Positions 1 through 6,504 are shown, counted from the stretch's first letter. The stretch: 7,301 nt of DNA from Bdellovibrionales bacterium (GCA_021730855.1 JAKFYM010000051.1:1-7301); one strand, 5' to 3'. Translations and numbers: made by a program. Notes: generated from the sequence alone by a model not told the origin.

Positions 1-49
1 GCGGGAGCGCGCCCGCGTTGCCCACCGGGGAACCCGGCCGCGCTCCCGC
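1..49. repeat. GC-rich inverted repeat with nested hairpin
   Basis: Positions 1-11 (GCGGGAGCGCG) are a perfect inverted complement of 39-49. Inside the loop, CCGGG at 25-29 pairs with CCCGG at 33-37 around a 3-base loop. The following bases to 88 stay very GC-rich and hold a small hairpin, GTGC-TTC-GCAC. No long U-tract follows on either strand, so it is not a standard intrinsic terminator. It lies just beyond the 3' end of the minus-strand hydrolase gene, so it could stabilise or end that transcript. It touches the window edge and may be part of a longer element. Confidence 0.5.
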
Positions 50-88
50 TCGTGCTTCGCACCTCGCCGTGCGCGCCCCGCCGGCGCC

Positions 89-985
89 TCACCACTTCAG
101 TTCGTAGATCGTCTCCAGTCCGGCATGGTCGGAGAGGCGGCGGCCTTTCACGGGCTCGGCAAAAGTGCGCTCGATCGAAAGGGGCGTGAGTTGGAAGTTT
201 TGTCCATGCTCAACCCCGGTAAAATGGTGGTCGACCGTCATTTGGAAAACGCGCTCAGGGTCGGTACCGGTTTCGATTTTGCATTTTTTGGCGAGGCAGC
301 GTTCGCCCACATTGTACAAGGCCGTCTTGCGCACAAAGTCGCGGTAGCTCGCTGGTTGCCAGGCCGGGCGAAAGTTAAAGTCGCCTGCAAAAATAAGCGG
401 CAAGCCGATTTTGTGAGTGGACGCGATGAAGTTGGCCAGCACATCCACTTGTTTCACGCGCACCTCGTCTTGCGAACGAGAGGCTTGTAAATGCGTATTA
501 TAGATATCGATCGGAAAAGGCAGGCCGGGAATTTGTAGGCGCGCAAACTGCACCCCCTTATTGGCATAACAATCCCATTCGGAGCATAAGCTTGTGCCGA
601 ACGCCTTCGTTTCTTCTTTCACGATCGGATAGCGGCTCAAGATGTAAAGCCCACTATCGAGGCTCATCAGAGAGGCAATCCCGCGCCCCTCATCTGGTCC
701 CCGCGCAATATGCGGGTAGTTTGCATGGTCCCGGAGCTCCTTCGTGCGCACAACAAAAGACTCCTGGAGGAGCACAAGGTCAGGAGCTGTTCCCTCCTTT
801 TGTCTTCGCGCGAGGATGCGGCCAATATCAGCGTAGCGGTCTTCGTCATAGTCGGGAGCGGCGAAGGTCGGGAGTCCTTTGATATTGTAGGTCAGCACTC
901 GCAGCGTGAGTTTGTTGGAAAAAACGGCCGCCTTGCCGAAGCTCGCCAGCGGCCAGAGAAAGAGGAGTAAAAAAAGAAAACGCAT
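89..985 (-). CDS. Secreted endonuclease/exonuclease/phosphatase-fold hydrolase, neutral sphingomyelinase-like
   Basis: The 298-residue product begins with a signal peptide (MRFLFLLLFLWPLASFGKA) and should be exported. The mature part shows the Mg-dependent endonuclease/exonuclease/phosphatase motifs in order: YN at 33-34, LLQE ending at Glu75, a GLYILSRYP segment near 112-120, KG at 143-144, NTHL with His165, GDFN with Asp202 and Asn204, DHH near 252-254 and a terminal SDH with Asp286-His287. His165, Asp202, Asn204 and His287 are the expected catalytic and metal-binding set. Length and the NTHLQA and KGVQFARL segments resemble bacterial neutral sphingomyelinases, suggesting phosphodiester cleavage of a phospholipid headgroup. 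A secreted nuclease or inositol phosphatase is the alternative. Two close Cys pairs (134/139 and 230/235) could form disulfides. An in-frame TTG lies 81 bases upstream, but the ATG at 985 is preferred because it opens the signal peptide and has GGAG four bases upstream. It lies 91 bp downstream of the GNAT gene on the same strand. Confidence 0.85.
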   Translation of the reverse strand: MRFLFLLLFLWPLASFGKAAVFSNKLTLRVLTYNIKGLPTFAAPDYDEDRYADIGRILARRQKEGTAPDLVLLQESFVVRTKELRDHANYPHIARGPDEGRGIASLMSLDSGLYILSRYPIVKEETKAFGTSLCSEWDCYANKGVQFARLQIPGLPFPIDIYNTHLQASRSQDEVRVKQVDVLANFIASTHKIGLPLIFAGDFNFRPAWQPASYRDFVRKTALYNVGERCLAKKCKIETGTDPERVFQMTVDHHFTGVEHGQNFQLTPLSIERTFAEPVKGRRLSDHAGLETIYELKW

Positions 986-1076
986 AGATCTCCGAAAGAG
1001 GGCCACGCAGGCCCTAGAAGGATAAGAATACCATGGGGAAAAGGGGGGCTGCGGGAAAAGGGCCAAATTTTTCTGT

Positions 1077-1427
1077 CTAGCGGGTAAGAGCGTAGGAGGC
1101 GATATCGACGACCTTGCCTTTGCAGAAAAAAGCCTTCTTCTGGACTCCCTCTAGCTCCATACCGATTTTTTGCAGTACCTGAGCAGAGGCCTTGTTTTCC
1201 GGAAGGCAGATGCCTTGTAGACGAAGAAGGTCGGGAAAGGAGGCGAGCGCCCAATCGCGCAGAGCCGTGGCAGCCTCTGTCATGAGGCCTTGGTTCCAAA
1301 GGAGAGGGGAAAGAGCATAGTCGATTTGGCCAATCCAAGGTTTGGGATTTTTAAAATCTATGGAGCCCACTACCTTGCCGCTTTTTTTGAGACGAAGGGC
1401 GAATATAAAAAAGAGTGAGTCCCTCAT
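1077..1427 (-). CDS. GNAT-family acetyltransferase (RimJ/RimL type), N-terminally shortened
   Basis: The 116-residue product matches the C-terminal two thirds of RimJ/RimL-type GNATs, which transfer an acetyl group from acetyl-CoA to an amine. Visible parts are the beta2-beta3 strands (FALRLKKSGKVVGSIDF), the IDYALSPLLWNQGLMTEA segment where the acetyl-CoA pyrophosphate loop sits, the PENKASAQVLQKIGM helix and a final VDIASYALTR strand. Family members usually run to about 170-180 residues. Here the first strand and helices that help form the substrate site are missing. The ATG at 1427 is chosen because AAGGAG (1434-1439) lies six bases upstream. The frame stays open to a TTG at 1517. That extension adds a segment resembling a first strand (LSLKSLSF) but still lacks about 35 residues, and it would overlap the Shine-Dalgarno region of the divergent HEAT gene. 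The substrate is unknown. The gene may be a decayed or rearranged copy. Confidence 0.72.
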   Translation of the reverse strand: MRDSLFFIFALRLKKSGKVVGSIDFKNPKPWIGQIDYALSPLLWNQGLMTEAATALRDWALASFPDLLRLQGICLPENKASAQVLQKIGMELEGVQKKAFFCKGKVVDIASYALTR

Positions 1428-1473
1428 CAATGACTCCTTATGCATTTTGATAAGCTTCTTAAACGAAAGTGAT

Positions 1474-1512
1474 TTGAGACTCAATTTAGGATATAAGATG
1501 GCCCCACGGAGG
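1474..1512 (+). promoter_or_regulatory. Divergent control region: palindrome, -10-like box and ribosome binding site
   Basis: Between the divergent GNAT and HEAT genes, TTGAG-A-CTCAA (1474-1484) is a perfect 5+5 palindrome that could be an operator. TATAAG at 1492-1497 matches five of six bases of a sigma-70 -10 box, but no good -35 lies 16-18 bases upstream. GGAGG at 1508-1512 is a strong Shine-Dalgarno site four bases before the ATG at 1517, fixing the HEAT start. The ribosome binding site is well supported; promoter and operator are tentative. Confidence 0.4.
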
Positions 1513-1516
1513 CGCA

Positions 1517-2089
1517 ATGAGCAATCTGGAAATCAAGGAACTAGTGGCCCTTCTGCATACGCAAAGCGACCCACTTGCGGAAAGAATCATCCAAAAACTC
1601 AGTGCCTTTGGCGAAGCGGCGCTGCCCGCGCTCTTGCAGGCAGCACGAGAAGACGAATCACCCTTAGTGCGCAAATGGAGCCTCGATGCCTTGGGCGCGC
1701 TCGGTGATCCGCAGGCTGAACCGGTGCTTTTGGCCGCTCTCGAAAATGAGCGCATGACGGTGCGGCTCCATGCCTTGCGCGGACTGCGACGACTTAAAAG
1801 CAAGGGCGCCACAAAAAAAGTAGCCGCTCTCTTGTTAGACGCTAGTGGCGGCATTCGCGTGAACGCGCTCTACACTCTCTCGGCCATTGGTGATGGCGCT
1901 GTGTCGGGAAAAGTCCAAGCCCTGCTCGAGGACCCGCAGTGGTATGTGCGCCAAGCTGCTTGTGAAGCCTGCGCCAGCCTCAAGGTCAAAAAGGCTAGCG
2001 CAAGGCTGAAAACTCTGGCCGCAGAGGATGGCCGCAAAGCCGTACGCAACGCGGCCGCCCTGGCTTTGGAAAAAGTGCTCGACTCCTGA
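1517..2089 (+). CDS. HEAT-repeat protein
   Basis: The 190-residue protein consists almost entirely of paired alpha-helices with HEAT periodicity. The diagnostic valine/isoleucine-arginine at the start of each second helix recurs at residues 51-52, 82-83, 113-114, 144-145 and 176-177, a period of 31-32 residues. Examples are SPLVRKWSLDALGALGD and PQWYVRQAACEACASL. This resembles PBS-lyase-type HEAT proteins, which act as binding scaffolds; a lyase activity should not be inferred. There is no signal peptide or membrane segment, so it is likely cytoplasmic, with an unknown partner. The start is secure from GGAGG at 1508-1512. Its stop lies six bases from the stop of the convergent secreted-protein gene, so the two transcripts probably overlap at their 3' ends. 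Confidence 0.85.
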   Translation: MSNLEIKELVALLHTQSDPLAERIIQKLSAFGEAALPALLQAAREDESPLVRKWSLDALGALGDPQAEPVLLAALENERMTVRLHALRGLRRLKSKGATKKVAALLLDASGGIRVNALYTLSAIGDGAVSGKVQALLEDPQWYVRQAACEACASLKVKKASARLKTLAAEDGRKAVRNAAALALEKVLDS

Positions 2090-2095
2090 AAAATT

Positions 2096-2587
2096 CTAGT
2101 GGATCGCCGAGCGGCCGTGCAAGCTCGCTTGCCAGTATTTGTTGCGCCACACTTTGAAGCGATAGCGCGCCTGCAGCTCTCCGGATCCTGTCCAGCGGCC
2201 GACTCCCGTTTGGTGTTGAAGCTCCAGGGCAAGATACAGGCGGTAGTGCCCAGGGTTTTCCCAGAGGAGTTGGAGGCGAACAAAACCTTGGTCTCTTTGG
2301 ATGAGAACTTCCCCACTGCTTTCGAAAAATTTGTCTTGGTAGTGCACGCGGCAGCGGACGAAGGAGTCCTCCGGCCGGCCCTCTGGATTCCACTGCACAT
2401 CACAGCCCTCGAAGCGGAGCTCCGAGCGGGTGAGGCCGATTTCATCGGTGAGCGATTCGACCTGCAGCTCCTGGTGGAGGAGTCTTTGGGCGATGAGGTC
2501 GAGCTCGGTGCGGTCTTGGTTGTGGGCCAGGGCACTGGCGGCAGTGCTTAAGAATAAGATGGCGAGAAAAAATAGTCGTTTTTTCAT
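2096..2587 (-). CDS. Small secreted protein of unknown function
   Basis: No family is recognised for this 163-residue protein. It starts with a clear signal peptide (MKKRLFFLAILFLSTAASALA) and a good AxA cleavage site before HNQD. After cleavage comes a charged amphipathic helix-like segment of about 35 residues (RTELDLIAQRLLHQELQ onward). It is followed by a beta-rich region with alternating aromatic and charged residues (RFEGCDVQW, SFVRCRVHY, GHYRLYLALEL, ARYRFKVW). Two cysteines about 22 residues apart could form one disulfide in the periplasm. The start at 2587 is preferred over the longer frame to 2668 because AAGGAG lies a few bases upstream and the signal peptide begins there. It is divergent from the membrane protein gene at 2784. 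The 196-bp gap between them holds no promoter I trust. Confidence 0.7.
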   Translation of the reverse strand: MKKRLFFLAILFLSTAASALAHNQDRTELDLIAQRLLHQELQVESLTDEIGLTRSELRFEGCDVQWNPEGRPEDSFVRCRVHYQDKFFESSGEVLIQRDQGFVRLQLLWENPGHYRLYLALELQHQTGVGRWTGSGELQARYRFKVWRNKYWQASLHGRSAIH

Positions 2588-2783
2588 GGGTTCTCCTTTT
2601 GGAAAAAAGCAGAGCAAAGCTGGGGCCAAGGCTGGCGAGTGGATTCCTGCGAAAAGAGGAGCGGACACGACGGTGCTGTCGCGTTTCTTATGTCAGCTTT
2701 GGCTAGATCTGAGATCCGGTTTCTATCTTCGCCTCGTTTTTTTTCCGAAAAATTGTTACGTTTTTCAAAACCCGAGAGCCTCT

Positions 2784-4151
2784 ATGCCCGCACGTGCCCT
2801 TCTTTTTTCCGTGATTCTTTTTGTCTGGATCAATTTTGTGTCCACCCAGGACGGGGGGATGAATGCCCATTCCCGCTTCTTGACCCTGCATGCCATTTCT
2901 CAGCAGGGCTCTTTCGCAATCGATCCCTACGTGAACGAGACCTTAGATTGGTCGAGAAGTTCAAAAGACGGCCACGTTTATTCCAATAAGGCTCCGGGAG
3001 GAGTGCTCCTGGCGGCACTACCTTACCTCTTGATTGATCGCGCCGCGAGGATTACGGATCAAATGCGCGCGAGTCCCAATCCAGGCACTCCCGACTATTT
3101 TCGCAAAACAGCCACCTCTTTTTTTCTGCAGGTATTGCCTTGTGTTTTGCTTGTGTACGCTCTGATGCACTTTTTACTTGCGGCGCAGGTGCCCGTGGCG
3201 GGGCAGGTTTTTTTCCTTCTGGCTTTTCTTTTTGGGAATACGGCGGCGCTTTTTCTGAATTCTTATTTTGGCCATGGCCTTGCCGTCTTGCTACTCATGG
3301 CCGGACTGCTCTTTCATTTTCGTAAATCCCATTTTCGCTCTGCGCTTTTCCTGGGATTTGCCGTGCTCACCGACTATCCCGCGGCCTTCGTGATCATCCT
3401 ATTTTTGGGTTGCCTAGTATGGACCAAGCGCGACCAGTGGAGCGCGAGGAGCATGGGGTGGTTCCTGCTCGGTGGACTGCTACCGGGGGCTCTTTGGGTT
3501 TGGTACCACACTCATTTTTTCGGCTCTCCCTTTGCCCTACCGATTTCACAGGAGGGGCCGGCATTTGAGGTGGCACAGGCATCTCATTCGGGCCTCTTTC
3601 GCATTTTTGCTTTTTTTCCTGATCCCTTGGTTTTGTTGCGGCTTTTGTTTGGGACGGAACGAGGCCTGCTCTGGACTCAGCCCTGGGTGTTAGTGGCTGT
3701 TCCCGCTCTATTGGTGGTTTGGAAAAAGACTTCCATCTATGCGCCCTATATTCTTGCTTCCGTACTTTCGTTTCTTGGATTGTTGTACCTCAATGCTTGT
3801 TTTCCCTTATGGCAAGGAGGCGGAAGCCCAGGGCCTCGTTACCTTTCGCTCAGCCTTCCATTGCTGGCTTTTTTTCTTAGCCTGTCTTGGAATTATTTTT
3901 CTACTCCCACAAAGTACCTCTTATGGCTGGGCCTTGGAGTGGCGTTGGTGTTTCGTGTGCTAGTGGCCACGGGATCGATCCTAGCTCCCCCGGATGAGGG
4001 GCTTTGGCATTATTATTGGAGTGGGATTGTTGACCTAAGACGCGGGAGCGAAAGGCTAAAGTTAGTGGCGGTGCTTGTGCCTGCTCTTCTGCTTTTGGCA
4101 TTCTATGCCTACGCAAAATTCATAGAGAGCAAAAGTAAGAGTTCTGCGTAG
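2784..4151 (+). CDS. Polytopic membrane protein, GT-C-type glycosyltransferase-like
   Basis: The 455-residue protein has about 11-12 hydrophobic membrane spans. The first is at residues 5-20, and the last is followed by a short lysine/serine-rich tail. After the first span comes an extracytoplasmic loop with NAHSRFLTLHAI (27-38), a GSFAID segment and DGHVYSNKAPGG (62-73), then the next span. This loop followed by a [Y/F]S[D/N]K-P-type motif is seen in membrane mannosyltransferase-like proteins of the broad GT39/ArnT/RgtA type. These move a sugar from a polyprenyl-phosphate carrier onto a lipid or protein at the outer face of the inner membrane. I cannot name the substrate, and the GT-C assignment rests on topology and this loop. 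The ATG at 2784 is chosen because it opens the first span; GAGAG five bases upstream is a weak ribosome site. The frame is open further upstream but reads across the divergent gene. Confidence 0.62.
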   Translation: MPARALLFSVILFVWINFVSTQDGGMNAHSRFLTLHAISQQGSFAIDPYVNETLDWSRSSKDGHVYSNKAPGGVLLAALPYLLIDRAARITDQMRASPNPGTPDYFRKTATSFFLQVLPCVLLVYALMHFLLAAQVPVAGQVFFLLAFLFGNTAALFLNSYFGHGLAVLLLMAGLLFHFRKSHFRSALFLGFAVLTDYPAAFVIILFLGCLVWTKRDQWSARSMGWFLLGGLLPGALWVWYHTHFFGSPFALPISQEGPAFEVAQASHSGLFRIFAFFPDPLVLLRLLFGTERGLLWTQPWVLVAVPALLVVWKKTSIYAPYILASVLSFLGLLYLNACFPLWQGGGSPGPRYLSLSLPLLAFFLSLSWNYFSTPTKYLLWLGLGVALVFRVLVATGSILAPPDEGLWHYYWSGIVDLRRGSERLKLVAVLVPALLLLAFYAYAKFIESKSKSSA

Positions 4152-4196
4152 GTGATGCTGCAATCGCATCGAAAGCCCAGCGAAAGAGTGCGGAGA

Positions 4197-4928
4197 TCAA
4201 AAAAGTTTATAAACTTCCAGGATTTGGTCTACCAATAAAGTTTCTTGCTCCCCCCAGGTACCTTTGTGCGTACTCTTGAGAAATCCACACGCTTGCGTAC
4301 GGGCTCGCTCCATGGCTAAGGATCTACGGCCATAGATGTCCTTGGAGCCAAAGCAGCACATTTCATATAGATTGACCAAATCTGGTTTATGGGAGCGCAT
4401 AGAGCCTGAGGGGTGGGTCAATCCCGTCCAATGCAGCATTTCGTGGAAAAGCAGGGCCGGAAGCTCGCCCCTTTGGTTGGCGTGAATATTTTGGAGATAC
4501 AGCTGAATCTCCGGGTACTGAGGCTTGCCGGTCAAATAGGTCATCGGCACGCCTGGAGCCGTGGATAGGGCATTCCAAAACTGGCTGTGAAAGCCACAAG
4601 AGACCCGCAGGGGCCGGAATTGCTCCAAGACAAATTTTAGTACATAGGCCTGTTCCACATGCGCCGCGCCTAGGGGACCCATATCCGACAATCCGAGCAG
4701 GCAGCGGAAGCCCGTCTCTAGGCCTTGGACAAAGTCCTGCTCTAATTGGGCGGCACCGCCAATGGGAAGATTTGTGGGGTAAGATTCACAGCTTTCGGCG
4801 ATAAAGAGGCTCTTAGGGGCGGGAGAAAATTCCTGCAAAAGGGCCCTGAATTCCGGAGGCAAGGCTCCCGCCGCCGCCGTGGCACAATACAAAGCTGAAC
4901 CAATCCAAATAAAAATTCTTTTAGCCAC
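4197..4928 (-). CDS. Secreted putative zinc metallopeptidase with metzincin motif
   Basis: The 243-residue protein begins with a signal peptide (KRIFIWIGSALYCATAAA) and carries HEMLHWTGLTH at residues 162-172. This is a complete HExxHxxGxxH zinc-binding motif: His162, His166 and His172 would bind zinc and Glu163 act as general base. Metzincins also need a methionine turn downstream; Met190 in YEMCCF is a candidate. Seven cysteines (15 in the signal peptide; 47, 76, 111, 191, 192 and 214 in the mature part) suggest a disulfide-stabilised secreted protein. No named metzincin family is recognised, and the region before the motif would have to serve as a compact catalytic upper half or include a propeptide. 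The start is a GTG with no clear Shine-Dalgarno; the frame has no other usual start before an upstream stop. It follows the histidine kinase gene by 56 bp on the same strand, so co-transcription is possible. Confidence 0.72.
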   Translation of the reverse strand: MAKRIFIWIGSALYCATAAAGALPPEFRALLQEFSPAPKSLFIAESCESYPTNLPIGGAAQLEQDFVQGLETGFRCLLGLSDMGPLGAAHVEQAYVLKFVLEQFRPLRVSCGFHSQFWNALSTAPGVPMTYLTGKPQYPEIQLYLQNIHANQRGELPALLFHEMLHWTGLTHPSGSMRSHKPDLVNLYEMCCFGSKDIYGRRSLAMERARTQACGFLKSTHKGTWGEQETLLVDQILEVYKLF

Positions 4929-4984
4929 CTTGGCGGCATTTGTAGCAGAAAGATGGGGGCTGAAATACGAAAAAAGGGAGCTTT

Positions 4985-6133
4985 TCAGGGTGAGTGGCTA
5001 AATACAGGTATTTGAGCGCAATTTGTTCTATCAAGTGCCGGATCTTTTGCGTAAGGCAGCTGCAGGATAAAGCTTGTCCCTTTCCCTTCCGCACTTTCCA
5101 CTCTTATCTGTCCTTTATGCGCATCCACCACACCACGAACTAGCGTTAAGCCGAGGCCCCAACCCACCTGGGTGCTCTGCGCGCCACTTTTCGATCTTCC
5201 ATAGTGCTCAAATAAGATAGGTACGTCTTGTTCCGGAATGGTCGGGCCATGGTTGTGCACGGCTAGTTCGACATTTGTTTTTCCAGGGCGTAGCGAAATC
5301 GTGATGGGCGTTTGGCTGTCGCCATACTTCACTGCGTTTCCGATCAGATTTTCAGTGGCACGCCTCAATCCATCGCTGCTCCACTTGCCTTCGATTGCTT
5401 CTTTAGAATCCACCGTGAAGCGATTGCCGTAAATGATCGACATTTCATTCACTACTTCATGGATAACAGCCTCTAAATCACATTGCACAAATGGAAGCGA
5501 TAGCGTTTCCCCAGCGCGAACCCTGCTCGCGTCGAGAAGGTCATGGATCATAGATTCAAGACGATTCAGGCTGCTGATAATATTCTTTGCCGACTTAATG
5601 CAGGCTTCAGGCTTGTCTGACCGACGTAAAATGATCTGGGCTCCTATTTTCGCGGATGTCAGCGGCGTTTTGAGGTCATGAGTGAGGGTGTCAATAAACT
5701 TCTGTTGAATCGCGGAATGGACTTCCGAGAATTTCACCGCGGCATCGTTAACGGCCTTCTCGATAGAGTCGTAGATAATATCGCGTTGTGGTGGATCTAA
5801 AGGGCCCTCAACCTCAAGGACCTGAAAAATAACTTCTCGCAAAATATGATACTCGAAGATCACTTCGGTCAGGACGTAGCTCGTATTGTCTGCGCCGAGC
5901 AGCTTTCCAATGCGAATGGCTTCGGTGTTATGGGCGAGGACAGAAGTTACGTCCATTTTTCGATTGGTTGCGAGGGCATCACTCAAATGGTTTAGGTATA
6001 TTGGCAGTGAATCTCGGAGCGCCAAGGATTCGGCTGTCACGGCGGAAGGAACTTCTTTGAGCGAGCGTTCCTCCCACAATGCGATGATCTCTTGTCTTTT
6101 TTCCCTAAGGCGATTCGAGTTGATGCCAAGCAT
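4985..6133 (-). CDS. Soluble sensor histidine kinase with RsbRD-like N-terminal domain
   Basis: The 382-residue protein has no membrane segment and should be cytoplasmic. Residues about 8-130 form an all-helical domain (LREKRQEIIALW, then LPIYLNHLSDAL) resembling the RsbRD N-terminal sensor domain found ahead of some histidine kinases. The dimerisation and phosphoacceptor helix follows with FIDTLTHDLKTPLTS, where His152 is the expected phosphorylation site. The HATPase domain shows an N-box (TENLIGNAVKYG, Asn262 and Asn266), a divergent G1 box (VHNHGPTIP, Asn in place of the usual Asp) and a G2 box (GWGLGLTLV, 324-332). A 20-residue tail beyond the final strand has no recognised role. No response regulator is encoded nearby, so it is an orphan kinase here and its signal and target are unknown. 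ATG at 6133 is supported by AAGGTG at 6139-6144, five bases upstream. Confidence 0.88.
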   Translation of the reverse strand: MLGINSNRLREKRQEIIALWEERSLKEVPSAVTAESLALRDSLPIYLNHLSDALATNRKMDVTSVLAHNTEAIRIGKLLGADNTSYVLTEVIFEYHILREVIFQVLEVEGPLDPPQRDIIYDSIEKAVNDAAVKFSEVHSAIQQKFIDTLTHDLKTPLTSAKIGAQIILRRSDKPEACIKSAKNIISSLNRLESMIHDLLDASRVRAGETLSLPFVQCDLEAVIHEVVNEMSIIYGNRFTVDSKEAIEGKWSSDGLRRATENLIGNAVKYGDSQTPITISLRPGKTNVELAVHNHGPTIPEQDVPILFEHYGRSKSGAQSTQVGWGLGLTLVRGVVDAHKGQIRVESAEGKGTSFILQLPYAKDPALDRTNCAQIPVFSHSP

Positions 6134-6221
6134 AGTGGCACCTTAACACGTTGCGCCCAATAGTTCGGGTATTTCCGTTATGGCGGGTGGAGAGCAGGGA
6201 TGGGTAGCGGAGATGATAGTA

Positions 6222-6246
6222 TTTTTATTTGGCTCAGGAGCCCGGA
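6222..6246 (-). repeat. Distal copy of the tRNA-Asn 3' end (att-like direct repeat)
   Basis: These 25 bases are identical to 6421-6445, offset by exactly 199 bp, and the match ends sharply on both sides. Read on the minus strand, the copy holds the last 14 bases of mature tRNA-Asn (end of T-loop, T-stem 3' strand, acceptor 3' strand and discriminator), the CCA and eight A/T-rich bases beyond it. Phage and island integrases typically duplicate such a segment when they insert into a tRNA gene, so this is best read as an attachment-site copy or scar. A decayed tandem tRNA gene is the alternative, but no anticodon arm is present upstream of it. Confidence 0.75.
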
Positions 6247-6388
6247 TACACTCGTCGCCTCCTGCGACTCGGCCCTTGCGGGCCGCTGCGCTGCGCTTCG
6301 CTCCGTGCAATTTGGCCATCATGGCCAAATTGTCGAACCGGTGCCCCTTGCGGGGCCGGTTCTCGTGACCTCGGACTACTGAGTCCGA
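6247..6388. other. Cluster of five short palindromes between the tRNA-end repeats
   Basis: Five hairpin-forming inverted repeats stand almost end to end. They are 6254-6268 (GTCGC/GCGAC, 5-base loop), 6270-6285 (CGGCCC-TTGC-GGGCCG), 6308-6332 (11-bp perfect arms CAATTTGGCCA around a 3-base loop), 6335-6362 (GAACCGG and CCCC paired across TTGC with one 2-base bulge) and 6371-6388 (TCGGACT-ACTG-AGTCCGA). The second and fourth share the 10-base core CCCTTGCGGG; on the minus strand both loops are GCAA, a stable GNRA tetraloop. About 22 bases of GCGC-rich sequence lie between the second and third. No convincing gene lies here: open frames crossing the block are short and read through hairpins. It may be a palindromic mobile repeat or a structured RNA made by read-through from tRNA-Asn. 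I recognise no named family. Confidence 0.7.
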
Positions 6389-6428
6389 AATAAAAAAGCC
6401 CGCCGCTGTCGCGACGAGCTTTTTTATT
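6389..6428 (-). terminator. Intrinsic terminator of tRNA-Asn, possibly bidirectional
   Basis: In the tRNA direction a stem of 18 pairs forms, with outer arms AATAAAAAAGC and GCTTTTTTATT (6389-6399 with 6418-6428). The inner GC-rich arms (6400-6406 with 6411-6417) close on the loop GACA. The two inner mismatches seen as DNA both become G-U pairs in the minus-strand RNA, so the hairpin is strongest in that direction. The 3' arm ends in a U-run. It begins directly after the CCA end of the tRNA. The A-tract on the other side gives a U-run on the plus strand too, so it may also stop transcription from the left. Confidence 0.9.

Positions 6429-6504
<76 letters not shown>

Noticed and set aside
999..1015. 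Hairpin AGGGCC-ACGCA-GGCCCT between the GNAT and hydrolase genes
   Set aside because: It is a perfect 6-bp stem, but the following minus-strand bases (CTTTCGG) are a poor U-tract and it lies only a few bases from the hydrolase ribosome site. I cannot call it a terminator or a regulator.
2699..2729. Possible promoter TTGGCT...TATCTT upstream of the membrane protein
   Set aside because: The spacer is 19 bases and both boxes are weak matches, which is not enough to call.
2430..2783. Longer N-terminus for the membrane protein
   Set aside because: The extra 118 residues lie antisense to the signal-peptide gene at 2096-2587 and show no domain. The ATG at 2784 opens the first membrane span.
4154..4170. 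Hairpin GATGC/GCATC in the gap between the convergent membrane-protein and metallopeptidase genes
   Set aside because: It has only five pairs, a 7-base loop and no U-run, so it is not a credible intrinsic terminator.
6222..6246. A second full tRNA gene ending at the upper repeat copy
   Set aside because: Upstream on the minus strand there is no T-stem 5' strand, anticodon arm or D-arm that folds with it, so only the 3' end is duplicated.
6143..6382. Short open frames on both strands across the palindrome cluster
   Set aside because: They read through hairpins and the tRNA-end repeat, have no ribosome site or domain, and are explained by the high GC content.
6247..6388. CRISPR array
   Set aside because: The palindromes differ in sequence and spacing; there are no regular direct repeats with unique spacers.
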